Counted from the stretch's first letter, positions 35,464 to 47,539 are shown. The stretch: DNA of 64,000 nt from Diorhabda sublineata (GCF_026230105.1 NC_079482.1:17670001-17734000); one strand, 5' to 3'. Notes: a model not told the origin generated them from the sequence alone. A program made the numbers and translations.

Positions 35464-36664
35464 CGAGAGTTGCTACTTAAATTTTTTTATAATCAATAAA
35501 TGCAATGCATTAATGTGCAAACTTAAATTTCTAAACATCTTTTACTGATACTTTACTCTAGAGTAAAAATTACATTTTTTGACAAACCTCGTATACGACT
35601 GAAAAAAGTTAACATCTGATGATTGAATTTTAGGTTTTGAACCATGCAAAACTTTTTATAAAGAATAACTTTTTTTCGTAAAATTAATAATAAAGAAGTT
35701 TCCCATATGCCGCCAACTTACGTGGACAAACAAATATATCAAATCTGACATGCTTTCATAAAGTTTCACATTTTCAATGGTGAACATACTCTGAACATCT
35801 GAACACGTGAAACATTCATCTTGGTCAAAAAATGTAATTAAATTAATAACATGTTCGTGCTATGATTTTCTATGACTTGGACAAGGATTAAACCAACAGC
35901 AGCGTGCTGATCAACTCGCTTCGACATTTAGTGATAAAACGCCATCTCCAGCTACCGTGTTTGACTGGTTTTCCAAATTCAATCAGTTACAGGATTAGTT
36001 ACAGGATTAATTTCGCGAAGTTCGTCCAAAATCAGCTATTTTGCCAGAAAACATCGTTGCTGTGCGTGAACTGATATTGCAAGATGTGACATACCGTGAT
36101 ATAGGTTTCTCAAGACTAGCCAAATCCAACAAAAGTTGTTTCGAAGCTAATGGTCGCCTGATATTTCGGAATAACTGAACATAAGAGTAATGTGAAATAG
36201 TCAATTCTGAATGGTACACCAGCATTTGTCTGTCAGAAGTGAAAATTAAGGAACCCAATCGCAGAATATAAATCGTTCTCCACCACGATAATGCGAGCTC
36301 GCATATATCGGTTCAAACATAACTGTTTTTGAACAATCAAAACATCGGATTGATGAATCATCCGCCGTATAGTTTTTGTTTGGCACCCAATGATTTCTTT
36401 TTTTTTTTCTCGCAGGTCAGAAATAAATTGCGAAGTCAACGTTTTTCGACACCTGAAGAAGCGGTTGATGCATATTGAATTGAATATATTTTAGAAGTAC
36501 CTCAATCGGAATAGGAAAAAAAACTGATAATTTATTCAAACGCATGCAAAAGTGTATTGATCTGAATAGAGAATATTTTTAAAAACAATAGAGCCATATC
36601 CAATTATAAATATTTGTTTTTATTTGTCTAACTGTCTATCTCAAAACTTAAGTAACAACCCTCG
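35464..36664 (+). mobile_element. Near full-length mariner relic with TIRs
   Basis: The left end cgagagttgctacttaaatt pairs with the right end, whose reverse complement is cgagggttgttacttaagtt. TA follows the right end (36665-36666); the left TA seems mutated to TT. The length of 1,201 bp is close to the family norm. The interior carries a decayed transposase of the subfamily common in ants, bugs and beetles and often labelled SETMAR-like. Confidence 0.85.
35850..36570 (+). pseudogene. Mariner transposase relic (SETMAR-like subfamily)
   Basis: Blocks in order are FYDLD, RADQLASTFSDKTPSPATVF with DWFSKFNQ (helix-turn-helix), FREVRPKSAILPENIVAVRE with LILQDVTYRDIG, NSEWYTSICLSEVK, then IVLHHDNASSHISVQT with the second catalytic Asp. 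These are followed by NHPPYSFCLAPNDFFF (third catalytic Asp position N-D kept), RSQRFSTPEEAVDAY and RMQKCIDLNREYF. The segment around the first catalytic Asp, between DIG and NSEWY, is largely deleted. A T-rich insertion lies near 36400. Frameshifts and stops make it inactive. Confidence 0.85.
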
Positions 36665-36749
36665 TAGAAATTGGATATATCAAGATAGTAAAACTATCGG
36701 GTTTCAATGAAAATAGGAAAATATATGAGGAAAATTTAGGAGACTCTAT

Positions 36750-36935
36750 TATAAAGCAACATAATCGCACAAATTGATTATGCAGGGAAAGATAGAGGGA
36801 AAAAGAGGTATGGGACGACGAAGAATATCATGGCTGCGAAACTTGGTTTAACAAACCAATTGCTTAGAACAGCTGTGAATGGAACACGAATAGTCATGAT
36901 GGTCGCTAACCTTTGTCCGAAGATGGCACGAAAAA
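36750..36935 (+). pseudogene. Orphan 3' tail of an RTE-like LINE
   Basis: Translates, with one frame change, to IMQGKIEGKRGMGRRRISWL with RNL, then FRTAVNGTRIVMMVANLC. This is the characteristic C-terminus (G-R-R-R-I-S-W-L-x-N-L ... A-V-N) of the LINE lineage represented at 20705-22690. The remainder of the element is absent, consistent with extreme 5' truncation on insertion. Confidence 0.8.
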
Positions 36936-37600
36936 GAAGAAGATATGAATCTCCTCCCAACTCTCACTGGACTATTGAATGATCTCCCGCTCTTATTTCC
37001 TTTACACAAAGCCGAGCCATTTTGCTCTTTGTCTTTTTATTCCATTCACTATATTTTTACCATCGTTTCTACTGCATTCATCAACGCAGCTCTAGTTTTT
37101 GTGTGATAGATATTAAAGGTATAGACATAGTTTGCTTTCAAGTTATTTCTTATTGGTGTAATACGTCATTATATTTTATGATTGCAAACCTTCGTTCTCA
37201 ATTACTACGGATTGAGACTCCTGAATATTTAATCTTCCCCGTTTCCTCAAATTCAAACCTCGTTTCCAGCATTTCACACTCGTTTCCAGCATTTATTATT
37301 GTTTTCATTTTAATAAAATATTTTCAACTTATGTTATCATTTTAGTAGCGCTTATGTCAGAATCAAATTTTTCAAATTTGCAAATAACCAAATAAAAGTA
37401 GTACTGCACTTTAAGCATAAACTAGCACCTCAAAAATCTACAAAATATATACTTATTGAATAAAAACTACTTATGGTACGGAACTACATGATGTTACATC
37501 ACTTCTTAAAATGAATTTTAAGTATTTGATCGATCGCAGTTTTTATTTCATCACTTGGTGGTGGATATAAATAGTTTCCTCGAAAATGAAATTCTTACAC
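36936..37600. other. No gene seen
   Basis: AT-rich sequence; the 107-codon frame at 37022-37345 (start MLFVFLFHSLYFYH) is hydrophobic by composition, unrecognised and probably chance. Confidence 0.35.
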
Positions 37601-37604
37601 ATTG

Positions 37605-38265
37605 GAAAACGGTTGAATAAATAAATAAACTAGCTAATAAGTTCCTATAAACATAAAACTTTTAAATGCTTGTAAGGAACTTTCTTATCATTAACATTCA
37701 GTATCCGAGTAGAAAAATACAATGAAACTGCCGCTTAGTTCGGTGGGTCTTTTGAAGTATAAAACTTTTTAAGATGTGCTCTTGATGCTGAAACATCTAA
37801 ACAAAATGTAAGAATTTGCACTGAGAGAAAAGTGAATAAATCAACTACAAGGATATTAATAACAAGTTTAACAAGGCTCTCCACTATGAAGTTTTAGATT
37901 TTAATATCGAAAAAATGTAAATCTTGGATAAATTAAAGTTGAAAATTGAGAATTTCTTCGCGTGTTAAATCGTAAAACAAACTTCTACAGATGTTTCAAT
38001 GCTTATAAAGAGCTTTATCATTGGTAATATTCAATAACCGATTTTAAAATACAATGAAACTGCTTCTTTTTACGGTGAGCTTATTCTAATACAGATATTT
38101 TGGGGTTCGGAGCTTATCTAATATTTGAATATAAAACCAAATTTGTGTCAAAATGACTGTATTTTCAACAAAAACATATATAAAAAAACAAAATTTCAAC
38201 AGTACTATCCACCATAAAATTTTCTTAACTGAACTGAACTGAAAATAGAAGAACAGTCGAGAAGA
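37605..38265. repeat. Diverged tandem duplication, period about 330 bp
   Basis: Matching blocks occur in the same order in both halves: tacaatgaaactgc at 37719 and 38051 (332 apart), and ctctccactatgaagtttta against ctatccaccataaaatttt near 37877 and 38205 (328 apart). The block before the first (atgcttgtaaggaactttcttatca against atgcttataaagagctttatcat) also matches. The copies are well diverged. Two monomers of a satellite or an old local duplication would both fit. Confidence 0.65.
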
Positions 38266-38479
38266 AATGTGAAATAAATGATTAAATATGATTTTATTAA
38301 GAAGGAATATCTGCTATTGAGGACTCCATGCTAGGGAAGCGTGTATTATAATTTATTGTTCAAGCAAATTCTCAAGTTTGATATTGTAGTCGTTGTCGTC
38401 ACCCTCATCGCACAGTTGCTTTTCCAAATAAGAAGAAACATGTGGTAGTCACTAGGTACTAAATCGGTACTTTGATTGA

Positions 38480-38995
38480 TTGATTTTATATTCGATTACC
38501 CGCTTTTCTCATCATATGAAAAGTAGAAAACTTCACAATAACACTCCTGTCCCAAAAAGTACATGATTTTTTTAACTGATCAAATTTCACTTTCCTGGGC
38601 GATGTCATATGTTGCCATTCCATAAACTTTTGATTTGGCTCCGGTGTATCGTAGTTCACTAAAGCTTTAAAACCTGTCTTTCGTTTCAACCTAAATAGAA
38701 AGTGAAAACTTTTGTGTATTTTTAACATTTTGGGTATTCATCTTGAATACACCTTCCTATAGCTGTATGCGTAGATGCGTACAGAATACCTTTTGAGATC
38801 CTAACGTATCTGCTTTTTTTGGATTTATTCGTCAATATTTCCCATAAAGTCGTCAGTAAAGAGACAAGATCCAACCACTTCGTTTCTCATTGTGCACTTT
38901 GGTGCAGAAATCTTTAAACCCACTCACCCACTTTTGCATAATTTCATCACTCATTATATTTTCTCCATATCCCGTACAGATTTCACAATGAATAG
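38480..38995 (-). pseudogene. Mariner transposase relic (N-terminal half to catalytic region)
   Basis: Minus-strand order is MSDEIMQKWVSGFKDFCTKV then HNEKRSGW (helix-turn-helix and linker), LYDDFMGNIDE, then the frame at 38486-38728 with TPEPNQKFMEWQHMTSPRKV and KFDQLKK, then FWDRSVIVKF. The last part corresponds to the region after the first catalytic residue (T-P-E-x-K-R-Q-S-M-E-W). The DET itself is lost. Sequence left of 38480 that should carry the second and third catalytic residues was not recognised. Confidence 0.75.
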
Positions 38996-40435
38996 GCGAT
39001 TATCAGAATAATGGTAATTTTATTGAAGCCGAAATTTTGTGTGAGGTAGTTTTTTCCTTTAGAAACACAATTCATAGTTAAAACAAAATCTTTTGGATAT
39101 TAACATGGTATAAAAATCAAAAGTGAAAAAAAAATAAACTATACAACAAACAACCGGGAATTTGGTTTGTATTAAAACCGATATTCTTTTGTCTTCATTT
39201 CTGAAAACACACGAGTCATATAGGCAATTAGCCGTCGATTAAAAAAAAAGAAGTACCATGAAGCTGATTTTAATCAAATTAATGCCTTCCTTTATTCCTT
39301 GTGCAGATGCCTACCTGTCAGATATGTCACAAATGTCGATTTTATTAGAATCGTTGATCCAATAATTACTTCGTAGTTATCGCTTTTATATCTTTAACAG
39401 AATGAAGACGGACAACAGATTATACCTGACTAGAGTGTCATGGAATTTTATAACTATACTTATTTAGATCTCATGCCTCATATAATATTTTATCCTGTAG
39501 ATTGCTTATAGGAGTATATTATTTATTATATATACTTCGATTTTGAGAGTGATTATCGTTTCATAATTAATTACAAAGAAAATCGAAGGGAAAATGCATT
39601 ATATATATTTGCAGGAATTGTTACCAAACAAATTGGCACGTCCTAGCGGTGGACAACTTTTGAAAATTCCTTCTGAATATAATTCTGCCTCTTCGGCTTC
39701 TGCCACTCATTGCACACTTTGGTACCTTCTTTTTGTAGTCAGAACATTGTAATATTAACCGGTTCTTAATGTAAAATTTTCTCAGTCCATCCTCTTCGGA
39801 GCCCTGTAAAGTGGTCTATAAAAGTATCTTTTTCTCAAATTTAACTGAGTACAATCAGGGAAACCTAACAATAGGTATTTTCCAACATTCCTGTAATCTT
39901 ATGAGAAGGTGAAATTAAAAAACTTTACCTTATTTATTATCCAATAAAAATATTATTTGGTATTCTTCTATATTTGGAGCAGTTTCTTACTGGATCCAAT
40001 AGTTCCTAACATGATTTTTTTTTACTTAATAATAAACAATAAATGAGTTGAAAGCGAAAAAGATGTTGAAGTTATTCTTTTTGGAATCTGTTGGTTCAAC
40101 GGAAAAGTTTAAATCCAAAAGAAAGAATGTTTAAATGATTGAAAAAAACTATTTGATAATAAATTGTAAAGGTCATATTAGCCTTGATTTTCATCTCTTG
40201 AATTTAAAAACACCTTGTATATGTATTTTATTAATTAACAATAAGTAAGGAGAAAATCATTTTGTATCAAATAATGAACCGAACTTCTTTTTATTTAATA
40301 TTTTCCCAATGTTTGACTGTTTTCAAATTCTAACAACGTGTTAGTAGGAACTGTAATGGATCCATTTTCTCAATATGTTTTGGGCTAGTTATTTCAAATA
40401 ATGGAATGTTTTCTATCAACGATGAGCAAATAATC
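38996..40435. other. No gene seen
   Basis: AT-rich sequence with no recognised coding or repeat feature. Confidence 0.35.
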
Positions 40436-40439
40436 GATA

Positions 40440-41250
40440 TATATATAAAAACTAAAATTTCCAAGTAAGTTTGCTTGGCATCTAAATTGTTCAACATAGT
40501 CTCCTTCTAAGTCTATACGAGTACGCGATGCTCTAACCTTTGCGTGATTCTCCTCAATATAGGAGTTTACGTATGTCCTCATCTGAAAGAAATCTCTCTT
40601 CTGTACGTGAAAATACAAGGTTAGGAAACAGAAAAAAGGCGCTAAAGGAGAGATCTACTGAATACGATGATTGGTCTACCAATTCAGTGTCAAAAAATGC
40701 GTTGTACACATGAAAATGTACTTTTTTGTTCAAATGCAGTCACTTTTTGGAAATTTCTCCTTTCACATTATTAAAAAATAAAACGTAATACTTTTTTGTT
40801 ACTGTTTCACTTTTTTCCAAGATTTTTGAAACTTAGATGAACACAACCCCATGACTATATCAAAAAACGATCGCTATTACTCTTCTGGCCGATGTAACAT
40901 TTTTTCCTTTTTTCAGCACTTGCAATCCAATATCTTGACTGTTTTATCTCGAGACTGTAATAATGGATCCATGTTTCATCTACAGCTTTGGTTAGAAGTG
41001 AGCAAACGCTTGGATAGCTTATGCATGTTTACTTTCTTAGTCGGATAACCTGTTTTATTTCATGACTCGGTCGGTCATTAGAGTACCATCTGCTAAGCAT
41101 TTTGATGATATCACTGGTTATCCCAGTTTATGGTCATCCCAATCGCTTGTCGTCAGTCGAAGACTGCTACTTTGAAATTCAGCTACAAAAATCGTCATAA
41201 CGACTCACTAAAACGTATAGAAGAGAAATTAGGCATCCAAGTGAATTTTA
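40440..41250 (-). pseudogene. Mariner transposase relic
   Basis: On the minus strand, weak linker remains (around 41090-41170) are followed by VDETWIHYY-like sequence read as NMDPLLQSRDKTV with frame errors near 40960. Next come a badly decayed middle and finally a clean C-terminal frame at 40394-40618: VQKRDFFQMRTYVNSYIEEN, HAKVRASRTRIDLEGDYVEQ. The GDYVE end is a mariner hallmark. Stops and frameshifts are frequent. No terminal repeats were recognised. Confidence 0.65.
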
Positions 41251-42375
41251 GTGAAAACGCACGTGCAAATATTTTCTCAACATATATTGGAAAGTGCTGA
41301 TATCTTTATGTTGAGATTGAAAATATTTTCATAAAACCCTTGTAACTGAATTGAGAATGTCGTAGCACAGAAAGCTCCATGGCGTTCATTCGAATTCTAT
41401 CAAATACGAAAAGCTTATTATTTATTTTTCCATTTCTTTTTTTATGATATAATCCTATTATATTTGATTGCAAATGTATTATTGCAAAACAGACAAATCC
41501 TCGCTGAAAAAAATTTTACCATATGAATAAAATAAGATAACGATAATTTTATTTTCGATTGATTGGAGAACAAGCTTCTCAGGCACGCTAATATAAAAAA
41601 AGAGAACGAGAGAAAATTACTCTTGCCTTGAAATCAAGGTATTTTCCAAATCTTACTCAACGTTTTTTATAACAGAAAAAATTCAACATTTTAAACTTTT
41701 GAATAACTCGAGAATTTTATTGAGATCACTGGAGAGGAAGATTCTGATATAGCATGAAAATCGAAATTTATTTATTATTCTAAAATAGAAATAATAATAG
41801 GTGCTTCTATCGGTAATCCACAAAACAAATAAACATACATCTTGCAGCTGAAAGAATAGAATGTACGTACCATAAGTTCAAGCTTTTATAGTTCTTCCAA
41901 TATCAATTGCCAAGACAGTTATGCGAAGATCAATCAATTATGTCATAAATACGCGCGATACTCATACCAAATTAAGAAATGAAAAAGAATGTTTACTCTC
42001 TGTAAAAAATTCGGAAAACATCTAATAAACAGTCAGTCCACGTGGACTCATCATCTCCACAGTTTACCAATGAAAACATCGAATCGTAAACCTAAATGCA
42101 TTTCGATTGGCCGAAGCAGTATGTACACAATTTCTTTGAAATATTTCTGGCAGATATTAGTGTTGTCGCTTGGCGAGATTAATTTAATTAATAAATTTTT
42201 TCAATAAATAGAATTATGGGCGCTCTTTAGAACATGAGCAAATTAAGACAATGAAATTGCACAATGTAGTGAGAATAAAGACAGGTATGAATTTAATAAT
42301 AAAGATCTAGATATACAAACACAGCAAGTTATTTTAAATATATTCGAATGTTCGAAAGGAAAATATTCAGCAATC
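41251..42375. other. No gene seen
   Basis: AT-rich sequence. The frame at 41989-42207 (start MFTLCKKFGKHLINS) is unrecognised. Confidence 0.35.
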
Positions 42376-42379
42376 TGAT

Positions 42380-43180
42380 GATGCAATCATAATAAGAATT
42401 GCTGAATCAACCAGAGTAAATAAGTTTTCCATTTATTGAGAAGTCACGAATCAGTTGACAAAGCTACTCAAGATTTTATACGTAGGACATTTATAGCTTA
42501 TATAAGGAGTAGAGGGTTGCGACATTAGAAGTAATACAGCAAAAGGTAGCAGATTATCCAGAATACAATTATACCAGTTTAGAAACATCAGATCAAATTT
42601 TGTCAGCATGTGGTTTCAAACACAAAAAAGTTAATAAACGAATGGTAATAAGCGAACCGTCAAGAATAGTTCAATGGTGAAAAGATTATTTGCGTCAAAT
42701 AAAAGACTGCCGAAGTTCTAATAGACTCATGATTTATTTATCTAGATCTAACATGGTTTGACAGTCACTATGTAATAAATTTCGGTTGGGTTGACAATGG
42801 TAAAAATTACTGTTTAAATGGGCTATGTTCTAAAGGGAAGCGTATTATAATAATACACGCTGGAAACAAAGACGAATATTCCTATTCCTGATCGTAAAAA
42901 AGGCCCAACAAGAATTGCTTACTGATGTTAAAGGGGCAACTTATTATATTGACAAGTTGTGAAAAGAATAGGGTCATACTCTTCTCAGACTACCTCCTTA
43001 CTATTACATATTAAACCCTACAGAGTTAATATGAGTAAAGAAGTTGTAGAAGAAAGTTCTAGCAGCAGACCGCCAAGAGCTTTGGAAAAACTGTGAAGAA
43101 CAAGTTATCAAAGCAGAAGTTGACTCTAGTTCAGACGATTCTGACTACCATGATTATTTACAAAGATACTTTAGAATTAG
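42380..43180 (+). pseudogene. DDE_3-type transposase relic of a second Tc1-like lineage
   Basis: The recognisable core (about 42735-42880) reads YLDLTWFDSHYVINFGWVDN and GKNYCLNGLCSKGKRIIIIH with AGNKDE. This matches insect DDE_3 transposases with Y-L-D-E-T-W-x-x-S-H ... K-G-x-R-x-I-x-x-H-A-G. The first catalytic Asp is kept, and the following Glu is Leu. After a large deletion come KGATYYIDKL, LRLPPYYYILNPTEL with the N-P-x-E-L box holding the third acidic residue, and a C-terminal WKNCEEQVIKAEVDSSSDDS. The central Asp (V-x-D-N-A-x-Y-H) is missing. It is a different lineage from the elements at 12409 and 17306. The end runs directly into a 10-bp minisatellite. Confidence 0.8.
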
Positions 43181-43470
43181 AATTTATGTTCCTTTATGTT
43201 CCTTTATGTTACTTTATGTTCCTTTATGTTCCTTTATGCTCCTTTATGTTCCTTTATGTTCGTTTATGTTCTGTTATGTTCCTTTATGTTCTTTTATGTT
43301 CCTTTATGTTCCTTTATGATCCTTTATGTTCCTTTATGTTCCTTTATGTTCTGTTATGTTCCTTTATGTTCTTTTATGTTCCTTTATGTTCCTTTATGTT
43401 CCTTTATGTTCCTTTATGTTCCTTTATGTTCCGTTATGTTCCTTTATGTTCCTTTATGTTCCTTTATGTT
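43181..43470. repeat. 10-bp minisatellite (cctttatgtt), 29 units
   Basis: There are 29 uninterrupted 10-base units. Most are cctttatgtt; variants include ctgttatgtt, cttttatgtt, cctttatgct and cctttatgat. The variant order ctgttatgtt-cctttatgtt-cttttatgtt occurs at 43271 and again at 43351, and a similar ccgttatgtt at 43431, hinting at an 80-bp higher-order unit. Because 30 bases make ten codons with no stop, the + strand is open throughout in all three frames and yields a false hydrophobic protein. Confidence 0.97.
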
Positions 43471-43474
43471 AGTT

Positions 43475-45895
43475 AGTAATGTTTAGTTATATTAAAGTGT
43501 TCACAAAAATAATAAATTTATAAATAATTGAAGTAACTACATCCGTAGATTGGTAGATAGATCAAACAAAATTGTCGGCAAGGATTTTTATAATCTGTAA
43601 TAATTCATAATGGGAGAAATATAACGTTAGGTAATATTAACTTGCTATTTCACTCAACCCAAAATCAAATAGTTTTGCGGTATTATAAATGAATTAATAA
43701 ACTTCCATCCGTAAAAACTGACAATTCAATTCCAATCCTTATAATAAATATTTCCAAGTCAGTGATAAAAAGAAAAATCTAAAGTGTTTATACTAAGCTC
43801 ATATTAAAAAGAAGAATAAATTTCTTGTAAATGTTTTATTACTCCATTTTTAAAATAAGAAAAAATTAATCTCAAATCTCATCAAATTGATAATTTACAA
43901 ACCACATAAAACCCTTAGTAGATCTGAGTTCATTGAGTCCATTGAAATGTTACAATTTGAGGACCAAACTGAACATTTTTAGGACAATTTTATTTATAGA
44001 ACATATAGGAGAGGGTCAATGTAAGGTTAACCTCAAGTTTGTGGGGTTGCCGCATTGTCCCCCGGCCTTCATATTGGAAAAATGGGTGGAACATTTTTCT
44101 CGATATCTCGTAAACTATCAATCTGATAAAAAATTTGGTGAGGCATATTTTGTAGAAAATTACTTTGTCTATGTTTATGTAACTTTTTATCATAAATTCA
44201 TTCAAAATTTAAGAAGGTATGAGCAAAAATGAAACAATTTCAGTAAAAATTTCCTGTTTGCGTAATTATTTTTTTCTATTGATTTTACCAGAAAATTATG
44301 CTGAAACAATTTTGTAGGAGATCTCTTTCCGAATATTTTCCTTTATATATTTTTTTTAATTTCATTCATTCACAACGTTGTTTCAGCTGGCTGGGTTCGT
44401 CAGTGCTCATAGAAACCTGGTTAAAACAACATGTTTACCTTACTTCCATGTTTATTTACTATAAACCTATTCTTCCGAAAAAAATTTTTTAATCCCTACA
44501 ATTTCATTTATTTATTACTGATTCTTCTCCCCGCCATCCTATAAGCTTGTATTAACCCCCCTACATGTTTCATAAAGAAAATTGCGTCCTCTAAAAAATG
44601 TTCAGCCCATGTTATATTTCAATTGGCTATTAGGGCTTTTCGGAAACTATAACCCAGGTTCAGGTAGATCACAACTCAGAACGAGATTTAGATCACAGTT
44701 TCGAATCGTCAATATCCAGGTGCAATTTCAAATTTGAAACAATACCTACAAGAACTTTTGATTAATATTACATTTTTGTGCGTTGATTCTTCTATGATAT
44801 TTATTTGGTTAAAAAATAGATTCTAGATGTTTAATAATTGTAATACTAATAACAATAAGCTATTGTTAAGTTGTAATGCCGAAAAGTGCAAAAACCGCAA
44901 AACTATCAATTACGCTGCTCACGGAAATTAATAGTAAAGGACCATGGAAAGGGAATAAATAATTTTTAAAAAATCATAGACAAATGTAACAACCCATCAG
45001 TTGAATGTAATTAACGCTAAAATACGCTACGTAGAACTTTTTAATGATTTGAACCACTAAAATCACAAACGAATTACAAAACCAGTAACAACTCGTATAT
45101 TATTTTTTCATACTATTCACAATGTTCACCAACCTCAAATAATTTACTGCAACGCTACGCACTACTGGGCACCGATGCTGTTTTCAGAATGGAATTATAA
45201 GCAAACAGAGGTGAGCAGTATTTTGCTCTACATTGTTGACTATTAAAAATGTTTGCATTTAATTTATATTATCATTTCGTAATTATTCTAAAAACAATAC
45301 AATTTCCACAATGGTATGACTTATATTTATAGCTATTCGAAATTATAAAGGACGCTATTTCAAGGAAGAAAAAAATACTAATTAACTCAACACCTGTAGT
45401 CACAATTGAAGTTATGCTCTTGACAGATGGTTGAGGAGCTTCTTCTAAAAATGAATGATTTCTATTGAAAATGGGAAAATTGATAATATAGAACCGCGCG
45501 TGAAGTTGACGTATCTTTAAATCCATCAATTATTTTTATATTTTTTTTTTCTCGAAGCAGAAGTACCAAAACAATAATTGCCTGGATATTTTGTTACAGC
45601 TTATTGAAATTTGATAAACTTAATTTTGTCAAATATGACATATTATTAAAACCATCTAATAAAAGAGATCATATAAAATTTAACAATAAAAATACAATAT
45701 AACGACCTAAGTGATATCAAAATATGAGTTGTGAAAAGTTTCCCAAAACATGAAGTGTTGCAAATTTTTTAATATGCTTATAAAGGATTGTAGCAAATTA
45801 TTATATTGAATATTAATAAAAAAATCTACCTATAAATGAAGAAGAAAATCACAGATAATAGCAAAAAGAAAAAGAAGGGAACATCGCTTCATAAA
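43475..45895. other. No gene seen; possible element fragment near 44010-44240
   Basis: The 99-codon frame at 43933-44232 contains EGQCKVNLKFVGLPHCPPAF and LEKWVEHFSRYLVNYQSDKK. It is unrecognised, and I suspect non-coding transposon sequence. The rest is AT-rich with nothing identified. Confidence 0.3.
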
Positions 45896-45899
45896 CCGA

Positions 45900-46095
45900 A
45901 AAACATGGCTAGATTTTGATGGACTAAAAAAGTCATCATACTCTCGGTATGAAAGACTACAGCTCATTTTTACCGTTAACATGTTAGCATGTGATATGTT
46001 GCTTTCAAAAATTTTTTAAATTCGTTGGTAGTTAAGAGATCTCGATTAAAATCTCCACAAAGTATGACATTGATACAACAAATTTTTGTGTTAAT
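45900..46095 (-). pseudogene. LINE endonuclease fragment
   Basis: Minus-strand translation LCGDFNRDLLTTNEFKKFLK followed by ATYHMLTC matches the G-D-F-N-I-D box and following helix of the apurinic-type endonuclease of Jockey/R1-like LINEs. Beyond that the frame is broken and not recognisable. It sits next to, but is probably not part of, the reverse transcriptase tail at 46116-46950, since intervening domains are absent. Confidence 0.55.
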
Positions 46096-46115
46096 CTATA
46101 AAATAAATATAGTAG

Positions 46116-46950
46116 CTCAACAGGCATTATAGCCCCAAGTTTTGGAGTCGCTCGACTGATTTCCTCCATCTATTTTTGCTAATGGCTGCTTCACGCTGTT
46201 CTCTCTTCCTATTCTTTCTAAATCTTCTCTACATGCTTCTATCCATTTTTTCGTGGTCGAACTCTTTTCCTTTTTGCTGCTTCTCCCCTTAACAAGGATC
46301 TTTTCACCCAACTATCTTCGTCCATTCTGTCTATATGCCCCATTCAACGTAGTCTTTTTGCTCTAACCACATATCTCATCTCAGCTTGATCATCCGGTGC
46401 TTTGATCTCTGCGTTCGTTCTTCTCTTCCATTCATTTTGCTCCTGCACTACTCCGAAAATCCTCGTTAGTATCTTTCTCTCTCATATGTTTATTTTGTTT
46501 CCTTCTTTTGTGTTCATGATCCAACACTCACTGCCATACAGCACCGTTGGTTGTATAACTGTCTATAACTGTAAATGCGTAACTTGGCGCCTCTTGAAAT
46601 ATCTTTTGACCTTAATAGTCCTCCGAGAGATCCAACCGTTTTGTTTCCTTTCGACAGTCTTTTATCGATTTCCTTGGCTGCACCTCCTTCGTTTGTCACT
46701 ATCACGTCCAGGTATTTGAACTCCTTGACTTTATCAAATCTATAATCCTTGCTTTGTTCTGTCGTCACTTTCAGTTTTAATTGGTTGCAGCTATATAGAT
46801 CCCTTCTCATCTCCAAATATTTGGTCTTTTGTTCATTTATGCGTAGTCCATATTATTTGATTTCTTTTCAAAGAATAGGAACATTTTTTCTAGATCCTTC
46901 TTTGTTCTATTTACAAGTACCACATCATCAACTTAGACAAGGATTTGTGT
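46116..46950 (-). pseudogene. 5'-truncated LINE reverse transcriptase tail
   Basis: On the minus strand it begins almost exactly at the active site: VDDVVLVNRTKKDLEKMF (YADD-type box, Tyr/Ala changed). It continues through LKLKVTTEQSKDYRFDKVKE, FKYLDVIVTNEGGAAKEIDK and RLSKGNKTVGSLGGLLRSKD with ISRGAKLRIY in an open frame (46514-46816). After frame changes come the C-terminal pieces QNGRR, EKILVKGRSSKKEKSS and KKWIEACREDLERIGRENSV. Truncation at the catalytic box and several indels make it inactive. The style is that of the common insect LINEs whose ORF2 ends W-x-E-x-x-x-x-D-L-E-R-x-G. Confidence 0.85.
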
Positions 46951-47539
46951 TCTATAGCAAATTTAAATAAAATTTTATATTGGTACTATCACACTTTGAT
47001 TAATTTGATAAATTTTTTCCTAATAATACCCAAAATTTCTCCAGTTTCGACAAATCTTTAGATATAGAGGGATTAAATGCTAAAAACTCAAGCTCCCTAA
47101 CCAAGATTCCTGTGAGAAGATATCGCTGCTACAGACGCACGAACGAAAAAAAAGCTTTTTTACAAATAAAAATAACCTGATAAAATAAACTATGAATTAA
47201 AAACATATTTTATCAAAAATTCAAACATGGAGCAAAAAAAACTGGTTTCATTGAAAATTGAAGAATTTGGAGGAATAAAGTTACCGTACAACAAACCATG
47301 AAATATGATGAAAAGACGAAACAAAACGACTTTCAATAAATAGAAACTATGAAAATATGAAGGATAACTATCGCATATTATTTAATAAAAAGGATATAAA
47401 TGCAAAATAATATGCTCGGAGATTGGAACAGTATCATAATCATCAGCCTATAATGATACTGTCAAAATTATAGACTAATAACATTACTAAATATGGCATA
47501 TAAGATATATACCGATTGAATAATATAATTGACATATGA

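Noticed and set aside
43093..43486. Open frames of 127 and 96 codons encoding repeated FMFLYVPLCS peptides
   Set aside because: They are the translation of a 10-bp tandem repeat that is open in all three + frames; only the first ~30 codons derive from an out-of-frame transposase end.
44030..44240. 99-codon frame with a tidy composition
   Set aside because: No recognisable domain, and phrases such as tctcgatatctcgtaaacta read more like non-coding transposon sequence.
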